From the NCBI GenBank assembly GCA_903883645.1, contig CAISBR010000206.1:40289-104288 (forward strand): a DNA stretch of 64,000 bases, given 5' to 3'. Source of the stretch: an uncultured Myxococcales bacterium. Its GTDB lineage: Bacteria > Myxococcota_A > UBA9042. The notes under the pieces were generated by a model. The model did not search any database. It saw only the letters and a list, made by a program, of their open reading frames with translations, and had not been told where the DNA came from. The position numbers and the translations under genes were made by a program. This document shows, piece after piece, positions 1 to 9,697 of this stretch; within the stretch, counting starts at the first letter, position 1; every line of letters starts with the position of its first letter.

Positions 1-78
1 GTTGCCACCCGTCCGCGACCCCGGCCTGACCGCCCACGCCACGATGATCCGTATGCGTCCACCACTGCGAGGACTGAC

Positions 79-1632
79 ATGGAACCAGCTGAATTGAGTG
101 AAGATCTTTTGTCGCAAGAGCCCGCCGAAGTCGATCTCGACGAGAGCGCTGGCATCTCGCCCTATGGCATGGGCGAGCTGAGGCACCTGCGCCGCGGCGC
201 CGAGGCCGAAGACTCCATCGAACAGAACCTCGACCCGACCGTGTTGTATTTGCAGCATATTGGCCGAGTATCGCTGCTTAGCCGCGAAGGCGAAGCCGAG
301 GTCGCGCAGCGCATCGAGGGCAACTCCGCAGACATTCTGGAGATCCTCGAGCGCGTGCCGGCCTCTCGCCCGCTGATGACCAACGTGCCGCTCGACATGG
401 CCACCGATCACGACCTGCTGCGCGAGTGGACCGATGCCGAGGCCTGGCGCGACCGCGATGCGCGCATCACCACCCTGGCGCGAGCCGAGCGGTTCCGCGA
501 CCGGGTCGTTGCGCTCGATCAAGACATCGACGGTCTGCGCGGCGAGTCGGCGGGTGAGCGCACCCCGCTGTTGGTGCAGGCTCTGCGCAGCAAGTACCGC
601 ACATTTTGGGAGGATCGCACAGGCGAGCGCTTGATCAGCAAGGCGCTTGAGCTCGTGCAGCAACTGGCCCGCGAGCTGGTTCGCGCGGAGCACACCCTGC
701 GCGGTCTGCTGCACGATGCCGGGCTGAAGCGCGACGACGTGGTCGCACTAGGGCCCATGCCCAAGCGGCCGCGCACCGATGCCGCTCGGCAGCACCTGGG
801 GCTAGCGCAAGCGCTTGAGCACGCAGAGCAATTGCAGGCCCAATACGGTGCCGGGCCCGAGCAGGCCCAGCGCGATCTGCGGCGCATTCGCGAGGCCACC
901 CGGGCCATTGCCGAAGCGCGCAGCGTGATGATTCAGGCGAATTTGCGGCTGGTGGTGTCGATCGCCAAGCGCTACTTGAACCGCGGGATGGCCCTGCTCG
1001 ACCTGGTGCAAGAGGGCAACATTGGCCTCATCAAGGCCGTCGAAAAGTTCGAGTATCAGCGTGGTTACAAGTTCTCGACCTATGCTACTTGGTGGATTCG
1101 CCAGTCGATCACCCGCTCGATCGCCGACTCGGGGCGCACGATCCGCATCCCGGTGCATCTCATCGAGGCGCTCAATCGCATCTTGCGCGAACGCTCGCTG
1201 CTCGAACAGGAATTGGGTCGCGAGCCCACGGTCGAAGAGCTGTCAAAGCGGACCGAGCAGCCGATCGAGCAGGTCGACACGATCTTGCGTATGGTGCGGT
1301 CGCCGCTGAGTCTGGATGCGCCCGTGGGCGAGGATGACGCTCAACTCGTTGATTTTGTAGAGGATACTAACGCTGTCAAGGGCATCGACGTCGTGATCCT
1401 CCGCGACCTATCGGCGCAAACACGGCGGGCTCTGACGCGGCTGCACCCGCGCGAAGAGGCGGTGCTAAAGCTGCGATTTGGCATCGGTTCTGACGAGTGC
1501 TTGACGCTAGAGCAGGTGGGCGAGATGTTCAACCTGACCCGCGAGCGCATTCGCCAAATCGAGACCGGCGCACTGCGCAAGTTGCAGGCGCCTGCCAATC
1601 GGGAAGTTTTGCAAGGGCTTCTAGAGGGTTGA
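79..1632 (+). CDS. rpoD: RNA polymerase primary sigma factor (sigma-70 RpoD family)
   Basis: Region 2 motif [57 protein letters not shown]; region 4 [21 protein letters not shown]. The frame is open upstream to base 1, so the true start may lie outside the window. Confidence 0.95.
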   Translation: MEPAELSEDLLSQEPAEVDLDESAGISPYGMGELRHLRRGAEAEDSIEQNLDPTVLYLQHIGRVSLLSREGEAEVAQRIEGNSADILEILERVPASRPLMTNVPLDMATDHDLLREWTDAEAWRDRDARITTLARAERFRDRVVALDQDIDGLRGESAGERTPLLVQALRSKYRTFWEDRTGERLISKALELVQQLARELVRAEHTLRGLLHDAGLKRDDVVALGPMPKRPRTDAARQHLGLAQALEHAEQLQAQYGAGPEQAQRDLRRIREATRAIAEARSVMIQANLRLVVSIAKRYLNRGMALLDLVQEGNIGLIKAVEKFEYQRGYKFSTYATWWIRQSITRSIADSGRTIRIPVHLIEALNRILRERSLLEQELGREPTVEELSKRTEQPIEQVDTILRMVRSPLSLDAPVGEDDAQLVDFVEDTNAVKGIDVVILRDLSAQTRRALTRLHPREEAVLKLRFGIGSDECLTLEQVGEMFNLTRERIRQIETGALRKLQAPANREVLQGLLEG

Positions 1633-1726
1633 TTCCCCTACATTTCGCTGGCTGACACGCTTGTCATGGTGCGCAAACTTTGCGTAGTTTGTCGCGCAGC
1701 CACTCAAGCTCGCTGCCCTTCTACCG

Positions 1727-1757
1727 CGCCCGCTACCTCGCCCGCTACCTCGCCCGC
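1727..1757. repeat. Short tandem repeat, 12-bp unit CGCCCGCTACCT, about 2.5 copies
   Basis: Read directly: cgcccgctacct cgcccgctacct cgcccgc in the rpoD downstream intergenic region. Confidence 0.8.
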
Positions 1758-1867
1758 ACGGCCATCTTGCCCGATGCCGCACAGAAGACTATGCTTTCGC
1801 CGCTCGCTGCCCGCCCGGTGCCGCGCCGGGGTGCCAGCGATAGTCCAAAAAACGTAAGGAGTTTGAA

Positions 1868-3259
1868 ATGGTCGCTGCTCTGTCGTCTCGCGCGCCCCTG
1901 GCGCTGCTGGCTCTGGCGCTGCTGTCGCTGGGTGCCGAAGGTTGCCGCCGCCCCGCTGGTTCGCAGATCGTGCTAACCAAGGATCAGGAGCAGCAAATCT
2001 CCGAGAACGTGCTGACTGCGCCGCCGGCCGGTCTGCAGAACAAGGTCGACTGCAAGTTCGAAGACAAGCTCACGCTGCTGGGCTACGACATCAAGGGCCA
2101 GCCCAAGAAGGGCGGTACGTTCGACTTGGTCATGTACTACCGCGTCGATCAGCCTGTGCAGGGCGATTGGAAGATTTTTGTGCACTTTGAAGCCCCTGGC
2201 AAGCGTCGCCAGCCGTTCGATCACTATGGCGTCGGCGGTCTTTACCCCGTGGGCCAGTGGAAGAAAGGCGAGATCATCCGCGACGTGGTGCAGGTGCAAG
2301 TGCCCGCCGACTGGAGCGAAAACAGCGCGCAGGTGCTGATCGGCTTCTTCGACTGGGGTCTGTACACCACCAGCCAGGGCGACCGCCGCTTGAAGGTGGC
2401 GAGCCCCGGCACCACCACCGTGCAGGGCGACGGCCGCGTGCTGCTGACCACCGTGCAGCTGGGCAGCGAAGGCGGCGAGCAGCCCAAAGCGGGCGGTGCG
2501 GGCAACGAGCCGACCCCCAAGATCGACATGCAAGTCGCGGCGGCGATGGCCAATATGGTCAAGCAGTACAGCGTGGGCAAGGTCGCGACTGCACCGGTGA
2601 TCGACGGCAAAGATGATGAGTGGCAGCAGGTACCGGCGATTGCTGTGGCGATTCAGCCCAGTGGCCAGCCGCTCGCCAACAACCTGCGCGGTCAGGCGCG
2701 GCTGCAGTGGAATGCCGAAAATCTGTTCTTTACCGCACGCTTTCGCGACGAAGATGTGCGCAACAGCCACACGGCCAACGATAGCGAGCTGTGGGAAGGC
2801 GACAATGTTGAGCTGTTCTTGCGCCTGCCCGGCCAAGACGGCAAGTACTACGAGCTGCAATTCTCGCCCAATGGCGCGCACTTTGATGCCATGTTCACCG
2901 CGCCGCGCACGCCGAAGTGGGAAGAGGCGAGCAAGTTCGACTCGGGCATGGAGATGAAGACCACCACGGAGGGCACGGTCAACGCCGACGGTGCCGATGT
3001 GGGCTTTGTGGTCGAGGCGAAGATCCCTTGGAAAAACCTGGGTCTAACTGCTGCTCCCCCTGTTGGCACGGTCATCGAGTCGAATGTGTACCGCATCGAC
3101 GACAAGGGCGCGCACGACATGGGCCACATGGGCACCTGGGCCGCGGTCGGCGGCGATTTCCACAAGCTCGACGGCGCGGGCAAGCTGACGATTTCGGACC
3201 GGGCAACCGCTCCTGCCGCCCCTAGTGCTCCGGTCCCCGCGGCCGCGCCTATCAAGTAA
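1868..3259 (+). CDS. Lipoprotein with C-terminal CBM9/DOMON-like sugar-binding domain
   Basis: Signal peptide with lipobox LSLGAEGC; C-terminal VATAPVIDGKDDEWQQVPAI...ARLQWNAENLFFTARFRDEDV...ELWEGDNVELFLRL resembles carbohydrate-binding family 9-like domains. Confidence 0.7.
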   Translation: MVAALSSRAPLALLALALLSLGAEGCRRPAGSQIVLTKDQEQQISENVLTAPPAGLQNKVDCKFEDKLTLLGYDIKGQPKKGGTFDLVMYYRVDQPVQGDWKIFVHFEAPGKRRQPFDHYGVGGLYPVGQWKKGEIIRDVVQVQVPADWSENSAQVLIGFFDWGLYTTSQGDRRLKVASPGTTTVQGDGRVLLTTVQLGSEGGEQPKAGGAGNEPTPKIDMQVAAAMANMVKQYSVGKVATAPVIDGKDDEWQQVPAIAVAIQPSGQPLANNLRGQARLQWNAENLFFTARFRDEDVRNSHTANDSELWEGDNVELFLRLPGQDGKYYELQFSPNGAHFDAMFTAPRTPKWEEASKFDSGMEMKTTTEGTVNADGADVGFVVEAKIPWKNLGLTAAPPVGTVIESNVYRIDDKGAHDMGHMGTWAAVGGDFHKLDGAGKLTISDRATAPAAPSAPVPAAAPIK

Positions 3260-3268
3260 GCACCTAAC

Positions 3269-4153
3269 TTGACTGAAGAACTGCACCAAGACGCCCCTGG
3301 CTTTGAACGCCTGGTGTGGGTGATGAGCCAGCTGCGGGCGCCCGGCGGCTGTCCGTGGGATCGCGAGCAGAGCCTGGCGACGCTGCGGACCTACCTCATC
3401 GAAGAGTCGCACGAGCTGCTCGACGCGATCGACGACCTGGGCGTGGCTGGTCAGCGGGATGCAAATGCCATTGAAGCCGGCGAAATTGCTGCAGATCCGG
3501 TCGACTTGGCCAATCTGCGCGAAGAGCTGGGCGATGTGTTGCTGCAGGTGGCGTTTCAGTCGCAGATCGCCAGCGAAAGCGGTTGGTTCACCCTAGACGA
3601 CGTGGCGCACGGCATTGCCGCGAAGATGATCCGCCGCCACCCCCACGTGTTTGGCGATCCGCAGGCCAAGGATGCCGGGCAAGTCCGCGATCGCTGGGAA
3701 CAACAGAAGCGGCAAGAGGGTAAGGGGGCGCTCGACGGCGTGCCCAAGAACCTGCCCGGGCTGCTGCGGGCCCAGCGCATCGGCGACAAGGCGGCGCGGA
3801 TCGGCTTTGACTGGCCCGACTTGCAGGGGGTGTGGGCGAAGATCCACGAAGAAATCGCCGAGTTGCAAGAGGCTGAGGCCCAGGGCGACAAGGCCGCCAT
3901 GCAAGACGAGCTGGGCGACCTGTTGTTTGCGCTGACGAATCTGGCGCGGCACCTGGGCGTAGACGCCGAGTTGGGGCTGCGGCAGACACTTGACCGATTC
4001 ACCAATCGTTTTGGTCATGTAGAGCGACAGGCCGAGGTGCGATGGGGTCGGCAGCACAAGGCGAGCCTGGATGAGCTCGAGGCGCTGTGGCAAGAAGCCA
4101 AGCAGCTAGAGCGGTTGGGGCAGTTGCCCGCCGCCGGCCGAAATCGAGGCTGA
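3269..4153 (+). CDS. mazG: Nucleoside triphosphate pyrophosphohydrolase MazG
   Basis: LRAPGGCPWDREQSLATLRTYLIEESHELLDAID and EELGDVLLQVAFQSQIA; second domain EIAELQEAEAQGDKAAMQDELGDLLFALTNLARHLGVDAE; TTG start. Confidence 0.95.
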   Translation: MTEELHQDAPGFERLVWVMSQLRAPGGCPWDREQSLATLRTYLIEESHELLDAIDDLGVAGQRDANAIEAGEIAADPVDLANLREELGDVLLQVAFQSQIASESGWFTLDDVAHGIAAKMIRRHPHVFGDPQAKDAGQVRDRWEQQKRQEGKGALDGVPKNLPGLLRAQRIGDKAARIGFDWPDLQGVWAKIHEEIAELQEAEAQGDKAAMQDELGDLLFALTNLARHLGVDAELGLRQTLDRFTNRFGHVERQAEVRWGRQHKASLDELEALWQEAKQLERLGQLPAAGRNRG

Positions 4154-4187
4154 AGTGTTGCTCAGGATCGGCTAGCCTGCGCGCACC

Positions 4188-7100
4188 ATGAGCTTCGTCC
4201 ACCTGCACGTACATACCCAATACTCGATTGCTGACGCGACGTTGCGCATTGCCGACGCCGTGCGCTTTGCCGCCGAACAAAAGATGCCGGCGCTGGCGAT
4301 CACCGATCACGGCAACCTGCACGGCGCGGTCGATTTTGCCAATGCCTGTAAAGAAGCTGGAATCAAACCGATTTTTGGCTGTTGCATGGCCATCGCCAAC
4401 CGGCCGGTCGGCGAGCACGTGCGGCGCACCCACAATCTGACGCTGCTGGCCGAGACGGAGAAGGGCTATCAGAACCTGATCTACCTGATCTCGATGGCGA
4501 ATCTGAAGGTGCCCGAGGGGGTGCGGCCGCGGCTGGACCCCGCAACGCTGCGCGATCATACCGAGGGCATTATTTGTCTCTCAGGCGATCTGTCGGGCGA
4601 GCTGGCCAATGCCCTGCTGCGCGGCGAGTCGGACGAGGCCTGGCGGGCGGCCGAGCGCTATAAGTCTTGGTTTGCACCAGGAAATTTCTATATCGAGGTG
4701 CAGCGCTCCGGGTTGCTCGAGCACGACCTGGTGGCGCCGCAGCTGGTCGACCTGGGCCGGCAGCTGGGCATTCCGTGCGTGGCGACCAATGATGTGCACT
4801 ATCTGCAGCCTAGCGATGCGCGCGCCCACGAAGTGCTGCTGTGCATTGGCCTGGGCACGCAGGCGCGGCCCGAGAATCAGCGGCTGCCGACTGAAAAGCT
4901 TGACCTGGCCTCGCCCGCCGAAATGCGTAGGCGTTTTGCCGATTTGGACCACCTGTGCGATGTAGCGGTCGAGATTGCCGAGCGCTGCCAATCGTTCAAG
5001 ATTACCCATGAGCCGATGTTGCCGCGCTTTCCGGTGGCCGAAGGCAAGACCGAATTCGACACCTTCTACGAAATGAGCCGCGCCGGCTTAGAGAGGCGTT
5101 TCACCGAGTTCGAGCGCATCGGCAAGCTCGTCGACCAAGAGGCGTATTGGCAGCGACTTGAGTTCGAGGTGGAGACCATCAAGACGATGGACTTCCCTGG
5201 CTACTTCTTGATCGTGCAGGACTTTATTAACTGGGCGAAAGAGCAAGGCATTCCGGTGGGGCCAGGTCGTGGCTCGGGTGCGGGCTCGCTGGTGGCCTAC
5301 TCACTGCGCATCACGGACCTCGACCCGATCCCGTACAAGCTGCTTTTCGAGCGCTTCTTGAACCCGGACCGGGTGTCGATGCCCGACTTCGACGTCGATT
5401 TTTGCGAAGACCGCCGCACCGAGGTGATTCGCTATGTGTCGGAGCAGTACGGCGCGGAGCGGGTGGGGCAGATCGCCACCTTTGGCACGCTCAAGGCCAA
5501 GGGCGCCGTGCGCGATGTGGGGCGCGTGCTGGGTGTCCCGCTGCCCGAAGTCGACGCCATCGCCAAGATCATCGATACCGCGCTCGAGGGTGTCAAAGAC
5601 GACAAGCACAAGACGGTCGAAGATGCGATGCAGCGCGATCCGCGGCTGCTGCAGGCCATGGAACAGAGCTACGCGATTCGGCAATTGCTCGAGACGGCCC
5701 AGCTGCTCGAGGGGTCGATGCGCGGCACGGGTATGCACGCAGCGGGCGTAGTGATTGGCCGCGGGCCGCTGTGGACCCACGTGCCGGTAGGGCGCGGTCA
5801 GAACGGCGAAAATGTGACGCAATTCGACAAAGACGATGTCGAGAAGGCGGGCCTCGTCAAGTTCGACTTCTTGGGTCTGTCGAACCTGACCATGATCGAC
5901 CACTGCGTCAAGCTGATTCGCCAAGGGCAAACGCCGGGCGAGACGCCGTTCGATATCTCGGCCGTGCCGCTCGACGACAAGAAGGCCTTTGATGTGATCA
6001 CCGCGGGCGACACTGCGGGTATTTTCCAGTGTGAATCCCCTGGCTTTACCCGCATGATGGTAAAGATGAAGCCGACGGTGTTCGAGGACTTGGTCGCCTC
6101 GGGCGCGCTGTACCGACCGGGTCCGCTGGGCATGGGCATGGACAAGGTCTACATCGACCGCAAGCACGGCCGCGAAGTGACGGTGTTCGACCACGAAGCG
6201 CTCGCCACGGTGCTGGGCGAGACCTATGGCGTGATCGTGTACCAAGAACAGGTCATGCAAGTAGCTCAAATTCTTGGTGGTTTTAGCCTTGGACAAGCCG
6301 ACTTGCTGCGCCGCGCCATGGGCAAGAAGAAGCCCGCCGACATGATCAAGTGGGGCGAAGACTTCAAAAAGGGCTGCCAGGCGCGCGGCGACGTCGACAT
6401 GGAGGTCGCCGACAAGATCTTCGCGCTGATGGCCAAGTTCGCGGAATACGGCTTCAACAAATCGCACTCGGCGGCGTACGGCCTGATCACCTACCAGACG
6501 GCGTGGCTGAAGGCTAACTATCCCGTTGAATTCTATGCTGCTTTACTCACGCGCGACAAAGACGACACCGACCGTATCGTGGGCTATTTGCAGCAGGCGC
6601 GGCAGGGTGGCATTCAGGTGCTGCCGCCGGACCTGAACGAGTCGGAACTGACCTTTAGTGTCGCGCAAGGGCGTGTGCGCTTTGGGCTGGGCGCGATCAA
6701 GGGCCTGGGTCAGGGCGCGATCGAAGTGCTGATGGAGGCGCGCAAGAAGGGGCCGTTCCTTAGTCTTTTTGATATGTTGCGACGGGTCGACACGCGCAAG
6801 GTCAACAAGAAGTCGCTCGAAGTGCTGATCAAGGCCGGCGCGTGCGATGGGCTCGGGGCCGAGCGCGATGTGCTGTGGGCCAACCTCGCTGTAGCTGTCG
6901 AACTGGCGCAGGGGGCGGCCAAGCGAGCGAATATCACAAGTCTTTTTGACGACGAGGAGCTGCAAGTCGACAAGTACCAGCCGGCGACCGACAAGTGGAC
7001 GCAACGGCAGATTCTGGCGTATGAAAAAGATGTGCTGGGCTTCTATGTGTCGGGCCACCCGCTCGATCGCTACGCCAAGGACCTGCACCGAATGCAAGTT

Positions 7101-7703
7101 CGCAGTCTAACACAGCTAAAAGAATGGGACTTCTTTCTGAACAACGCGCCAGCACCCCGTGGCTCGCAGGACCCCAACGCGCCGCCGCGCCCGCGCCGCA
7201 TGACCGCCATGGCTGCCGTGGTGGTGGTGGCGCATAAAGAGCGACCGCTGAACGACGGCCGGCGCATGGGCATCACAACCCTAGAAGATCGCTCGGGTCA
7301 GGCCGAGGCGCTGAGCTTTGATGGCTTGGACCAATTTGGCGAGTTGCTAAAGAGCGATCAGCCGCTGCTGCTGACCCTGCAAATCGCCGAGGACCGCAAA
7401 GAGGCCAACAAGGTCTCCTTGCGCATCGAAAAGGCGACGCTGCTCGAAGAGGCGATGAAGGACGAAGTCGAGCGGCTGACGGTTAAGCTGGGGGCGGAAC
7501 AGTGCAACCCAGCCAAACTTAAGGCGTTGTCAGAAGCGCTGAGCGCGTTTCGCGGGCCGGCGCGGCTGCGGCTGCTCGTCCACATCGAGGGTCAGGGCGA
7601 GGTGGTGATCGACGCCGGCGACCGCTTTATGGTGCAGCCGGGCGACGAGCTGGTCGGCGCGGTCGAGCGCATCTTGGGGCGCGGCGCGCTGACCTACGGC
7701 TAG
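4188..7703 (+). CDS. dnaE: DNA polymerase III subunit alpha
   Basis: PHP domain FVHLHVHTQYS; polymerase motifs PVGPGRGSGAGSLVAYSLRITDLDP, PDFDVDFCEDRR, GIFQCESPGFTRMM, FNKSHSAAYGLITYQTAWLKANYPVEFYAALLT. Confidence 0.98.
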   Translation: MSFVHLHVHTQYSIADATLRIADAVRFAAEQKMPALAITDHGNLHGAVDFANACKEAGIKPIFGCCMAIANRPVGEHVRRTHNLTLLAETEKGYQNLIYLISMANLKVPEGVRPRLDPATLRDHTEGIICLSGDLSGELANALLRGESDEAWRAAERYKSWFAPGNFYIEVQRSGLLEHDLVAPQLVDLGRQLGIPCVATNDVHYLQPSDARAHEVLLCIGLGTQARPENQRLPTEKLDLASPAEMRRRFADLDHLCDVAVEIAERCQSFKITHEPMLPRFPVAEGKTEFDTFYEMSRAGLERRFTEFERIGKLVDQEAYWQRLEFEVETIKTMDFPGYFLIVQDFINWAKEQGIPVGPGRGSGAGSLVAYSLRITDLDPIPYKLLFERFLNPDRVSMPDFDVDFCEDRRTEVIRYVSEQYGAERVGQIATFGTLKAKGAVRDVGRVLGVPLPEVDAIAKIIDTALEGVKDDKHKTVEDAMQRDPRLLQAMEQSYAIRQLLETAQLLEGSMRGTGMHAAGVVIGRGPLWTHVPVGRGQNGENVTQFDKDDVEKAGLVKFDFLGLSNLTMIDHCVKLIRQGQTPGETPFDISAVPLDDKKAFDVITAGDTAGIFQCESPGFTRMMVKMKPTVFEDLVASGALYRPGPLGMGMDKVYIDRKHGREVTVFDHEALATVLGETYGVIVYQEQVMQVAQILGGFSLGQADLLRRAMGKKKPADMIKWGEDFKKGCQARGDVDMEVADKIFALMAKFAEYGFNKSHSAAYGLITYQTAWLKANYPVEFYAALLTRDKDDTDRIVGYLQQARQGGIQVLPPDLNESELTFSVAQGRVRFGLGAIKGLGQGAIEVLMEARKKGPFLSLFDMLRRVDTRKVNKKSLEVLIKAGACDGLGAERDVLWANLAVAVELAQGAAKRANITSLFDDEELQVDKYQPATDKWTQRQILAYEKDVLGFYVSGHPLDRYAKDLHRMQVRSLTQLKEWDFFLNNAPAPRGSQDPNAPPRPRRMTAMAAVVVVAHKERPLNDGRRMGITTLEDRSGQAEALSFDGLDQFGELLKSDQPLLLTLQIAEDRKEANKVSLRIEKATLLEEAMKDEVERLTVKLGAEQCNPAKLKALSEALSAFRGPARLRLLVHIEGQGEVVIDAGDRFMVQPGDELVGAVERILGRGALTYG

Positions 7704-7727
7704 TTCACTCGATAACATAGAGCATGA

Positions 7728-8390
7728 CTATAGGGAATTATAGGCGATTCTCCATACACCCTCTTCGCGCTCGAGCGTGATCGGCGCGGGGTAGTCGCGC
7801 GACTTCGAGAAAAGGAACAGCTTGATCCCCTTGCCCTCGGCGCCGCCCGTTTCGCGATCGCGCCGGGTGATGCGCACCGTGAACGGATTGTCTTTGACCA
7901 CATAGCTCGCGGCGTACTGACGAAAATGCTTCCAACTGTAGGCCCGCAACTGGGCCACGGCAATGTCGGTGTCGCGGTTGCGCAGCACATTGAGCCGGGC
8001 ATAACAGTCAAACGCCGCGCTGTCGCTCAAGTCGCCCAGCGAACAAGCCAGCGCCGCGCGCAGCGCACCGTCGGGCGTGCCGTCGGCAAAGGTGCTGATA
8101 TCCCCCACCGCGGTGGGCGTGACGACGGGCTTCTTGGCCACTTCTAGCGTTATTTCAGGCGCTTTACTGGGATCCGCTGGTTTTATCGGCGCAGACTCCA
8201 CCGGCTTAGACTCCACCGGCTTAGACTCGGGCTTGGCCGGCTCAGGGGCGTGGCTGGGCGGCGCAATGTCGGGGTCGCCGGGCCGCTTGGGCGCATCGAC
8301 CACCGCGGCTCCCGAGCAACCGGCCAGCAGCGCAGCGAGCAGGATAGGGCGAACAAGGGCAATTCGACGGTGAAAACGGGGTTCAGACAT
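7728..8390 (-). CDS. Hypothetical lipoprotein
   Basis: Start MSEPRFHRRIALVRPILLAALLAGCSGAAVV preceded by aggagg; Pro/Lys-rich linker with PVESKPVESKP repeat. Confidence 0.75.
   Translation of the reverse strand: MSEPRFHRRIALVRPILLAALLAGCSGAAVVDAPKRPGDPDIAPPSHAPEPAKPESKPVESKPVESAPIKPADPSKAPEITLEVAKKPVVTPTAVGDISTFADGTPDGALRAALACSLGDLSDSAAFDCYARLNVLRNRDTDIAVAQLRAYSWKHFRQYAASYVVKDNPFTVRITRRDRETGGAEGKGIKLFLFSKSRDYPAPITLEREEGVWRIAYNSL
8193..8222. repeat. 15-bp in-frame tandem repeat (agactccaccggctt x2) in the lipoprotein linker
   Basis: Read directly; encodes repeated K-P-V-E-S units on the minus strand. Confidence 0.8.
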
Positions 8391-8563
8391 CAGCTTCCTC
8401 CTGGGCAGACTCGCAGATACCACGCCGCGGCGTACGAACCAAGCCAGCGCTTTGCGTCGGGTGCTTTTGGTCCGGGCCCGCGTGAGTGTATCATCCGCGC
8501 CCGGTTCAGGGGATCCCGCCCCGGGGCAGTGGCGCGCGGCGAAATGCCCGCCAGGAGGCCGAC

Positions 8564-9052
8564 ATGGGAACACCGACCCCACCTTGCGTTGAAGTGGCTT
8601 TGACCAGCGATCGCGAGGCCGTTATCGAGCTGTTTGCCGAGGACTTGCGCGATCTGCACTTGCCCGTGCAACTACCAGCTCTTTCTGCAGTTTTCGACGA
8701 ATTGGTGCGCGACAGCCGCTCGGTGATCTTGGTGGTGCGCAACGAACCGGGCGGCACGGCGGTGGGCGTGCTGGTGGCCAGCCGGGTGCCGTCGGTCAAG
8801 TTCTCGGGCTGGTCGCTGTGGATCGAAGAGCTGTATGTGGGCAAGTCGGCTCGGCAACGCGGCCTGGGCCGGGTACTGGTCGAGCGGTTGCTCGAGATCG
8901 CCCGCCACGACGGCCTCGCTGGCATCGACCTCGAGGCCTACCACGGCAACGCCCCGGCCGCCCTGCTCTACCGCTCGCTGGGCTTTCGCCGGCTCGGACG
9001 CGAGCGCTTCTACTACCGCATGGAGTGGGAGCACGAGGAAGACCTACCGTGA
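8564..9052 (+). CDS. GNAT family N-acetyltransferase
   Basis: WSLWIEELYVGKSARQRGLGRVLVERLLEIARHDGLAGIDLEAYHGNAPAALLYRSLGFRRLGRERFYYRMEW; aggagg RBS upstream of ATG 8564. Confidence 0.92.
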   Translation: MGTPTPPCVEVALTSDREAVIELFAEDLRDLHLPVQLPALSAVFDELVRDSRSVILVVRNEPGGTAVGVLVASRVPSVKFSGWSLWIEELYVGKSARQRGLGRVLVERLLEIARHDGLAGIDLEAYHGNAPAALLYRSLGFRRLGRERFYYRMEWEHEEDLP

Positions 9053-9585
9053 CCACGCTGCGTAACCTACAGAAACGCAAGATTTTTGACGACATGCTCC
9101 AGGCAGGCATCGCCGCCGTGCACTTGGACGCGCGCCAGCCGGGCGTGCTGGTGCCGCCGCACTTGGCCGACCAGGCGTGGCTGGTGCTGAACTATTCGTG
9201 GCGCTACCGCGTCGCCGATTTCCGCTTTGACGACGAGGCTGTAGAAGCCTCCTTGTCGTTTGGCGGTCAATCGCACTTTTGCCGAGTGCCGTGGGCGGCG
9301 GTGTTTGCGGTAACGGACCCGGGCCGGAGCCAAGGCCAAATCTGGCACGACGAAGTGCCGGGCGAGGTGGTGCCCGCCGCGGCCAAACCGCAGCCCGGCG
9401 CCAAGACGCAACCTCGTGTCAAGACTGCGACTGGCAAGGCAAAACCGGCGCAGCTAGTGGCAGCAGATCCAGCCATCGAGCCCGCGCCAGATGCACCACG
9501 ACCCAGTCTGCGCGCCATTGCCGGCGGCAACGAAGGCAGTGCGCCGACTCCGCCGCGCGCTGGTCACTTGCGTCGCGTCAAGTAA
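9049..9585 (+). CDS. sspB: SspB-family ClpXP adaptor (stringent starvation protein B-like)
   Basis: GVLVPPHLADQAWLVLNYSWRY...ASLSFGGQSHFCRVPWAAVFAVTDP; flexible linker ending in GHLRRVK. GTG start overlaps the upstream TGA stop. Confidence 0.82.
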   Translation: MTTLRNLQKRKIFDDMLQAGIAAVHLDARQPGVLVPPHLADQAWLVLNYSWRYRVADFRFDDEAVEASLSFGGQSHFCRVPWAAVFAVTDPGRSQGQIWHDEVPGEVVPAAAKPQPGAKTQPRVKTATGKAKPAQLVAADPAIEPAPDAPRPSLRAIAGGNEGSAPTPPRAGHLRRVK

Positions 9586-9587
9586 AA

Positions 9588-9648
9588 CGACCGCAGTCGG
9601 GTTTGAGTATTTTGTAGCCGGGTCCTAAGATCCCAGATCGTGCGGTCG
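9588..9648. other. Intergenic inverted repeat (cgaccgca ... tgcggtcg), possible RNA structure
   Basis: Perfect 8-bp arms enclosing about 45 nt between the sspB stop and the next CDS. Confidence 0.45.
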
Positions 9649-9697
9649 GCAACTCATCTTTGGGCCAAGGCGATCGCCGCCAGCTTGGAATTTCAGC

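Noticed and set aside
1973-2881. Minus-strand ORF (302 aa)
   Set aside because: Antisense to the CBM9-like lipoprotein gene; no recognisable motif.
5301-6467. Long minus-strand ORF (388 aa)
   Set aside because: Antisense to the highly conserved dnaE core; His/Val/Leu-rich mirror composition typical of GC-rich complementary frames.
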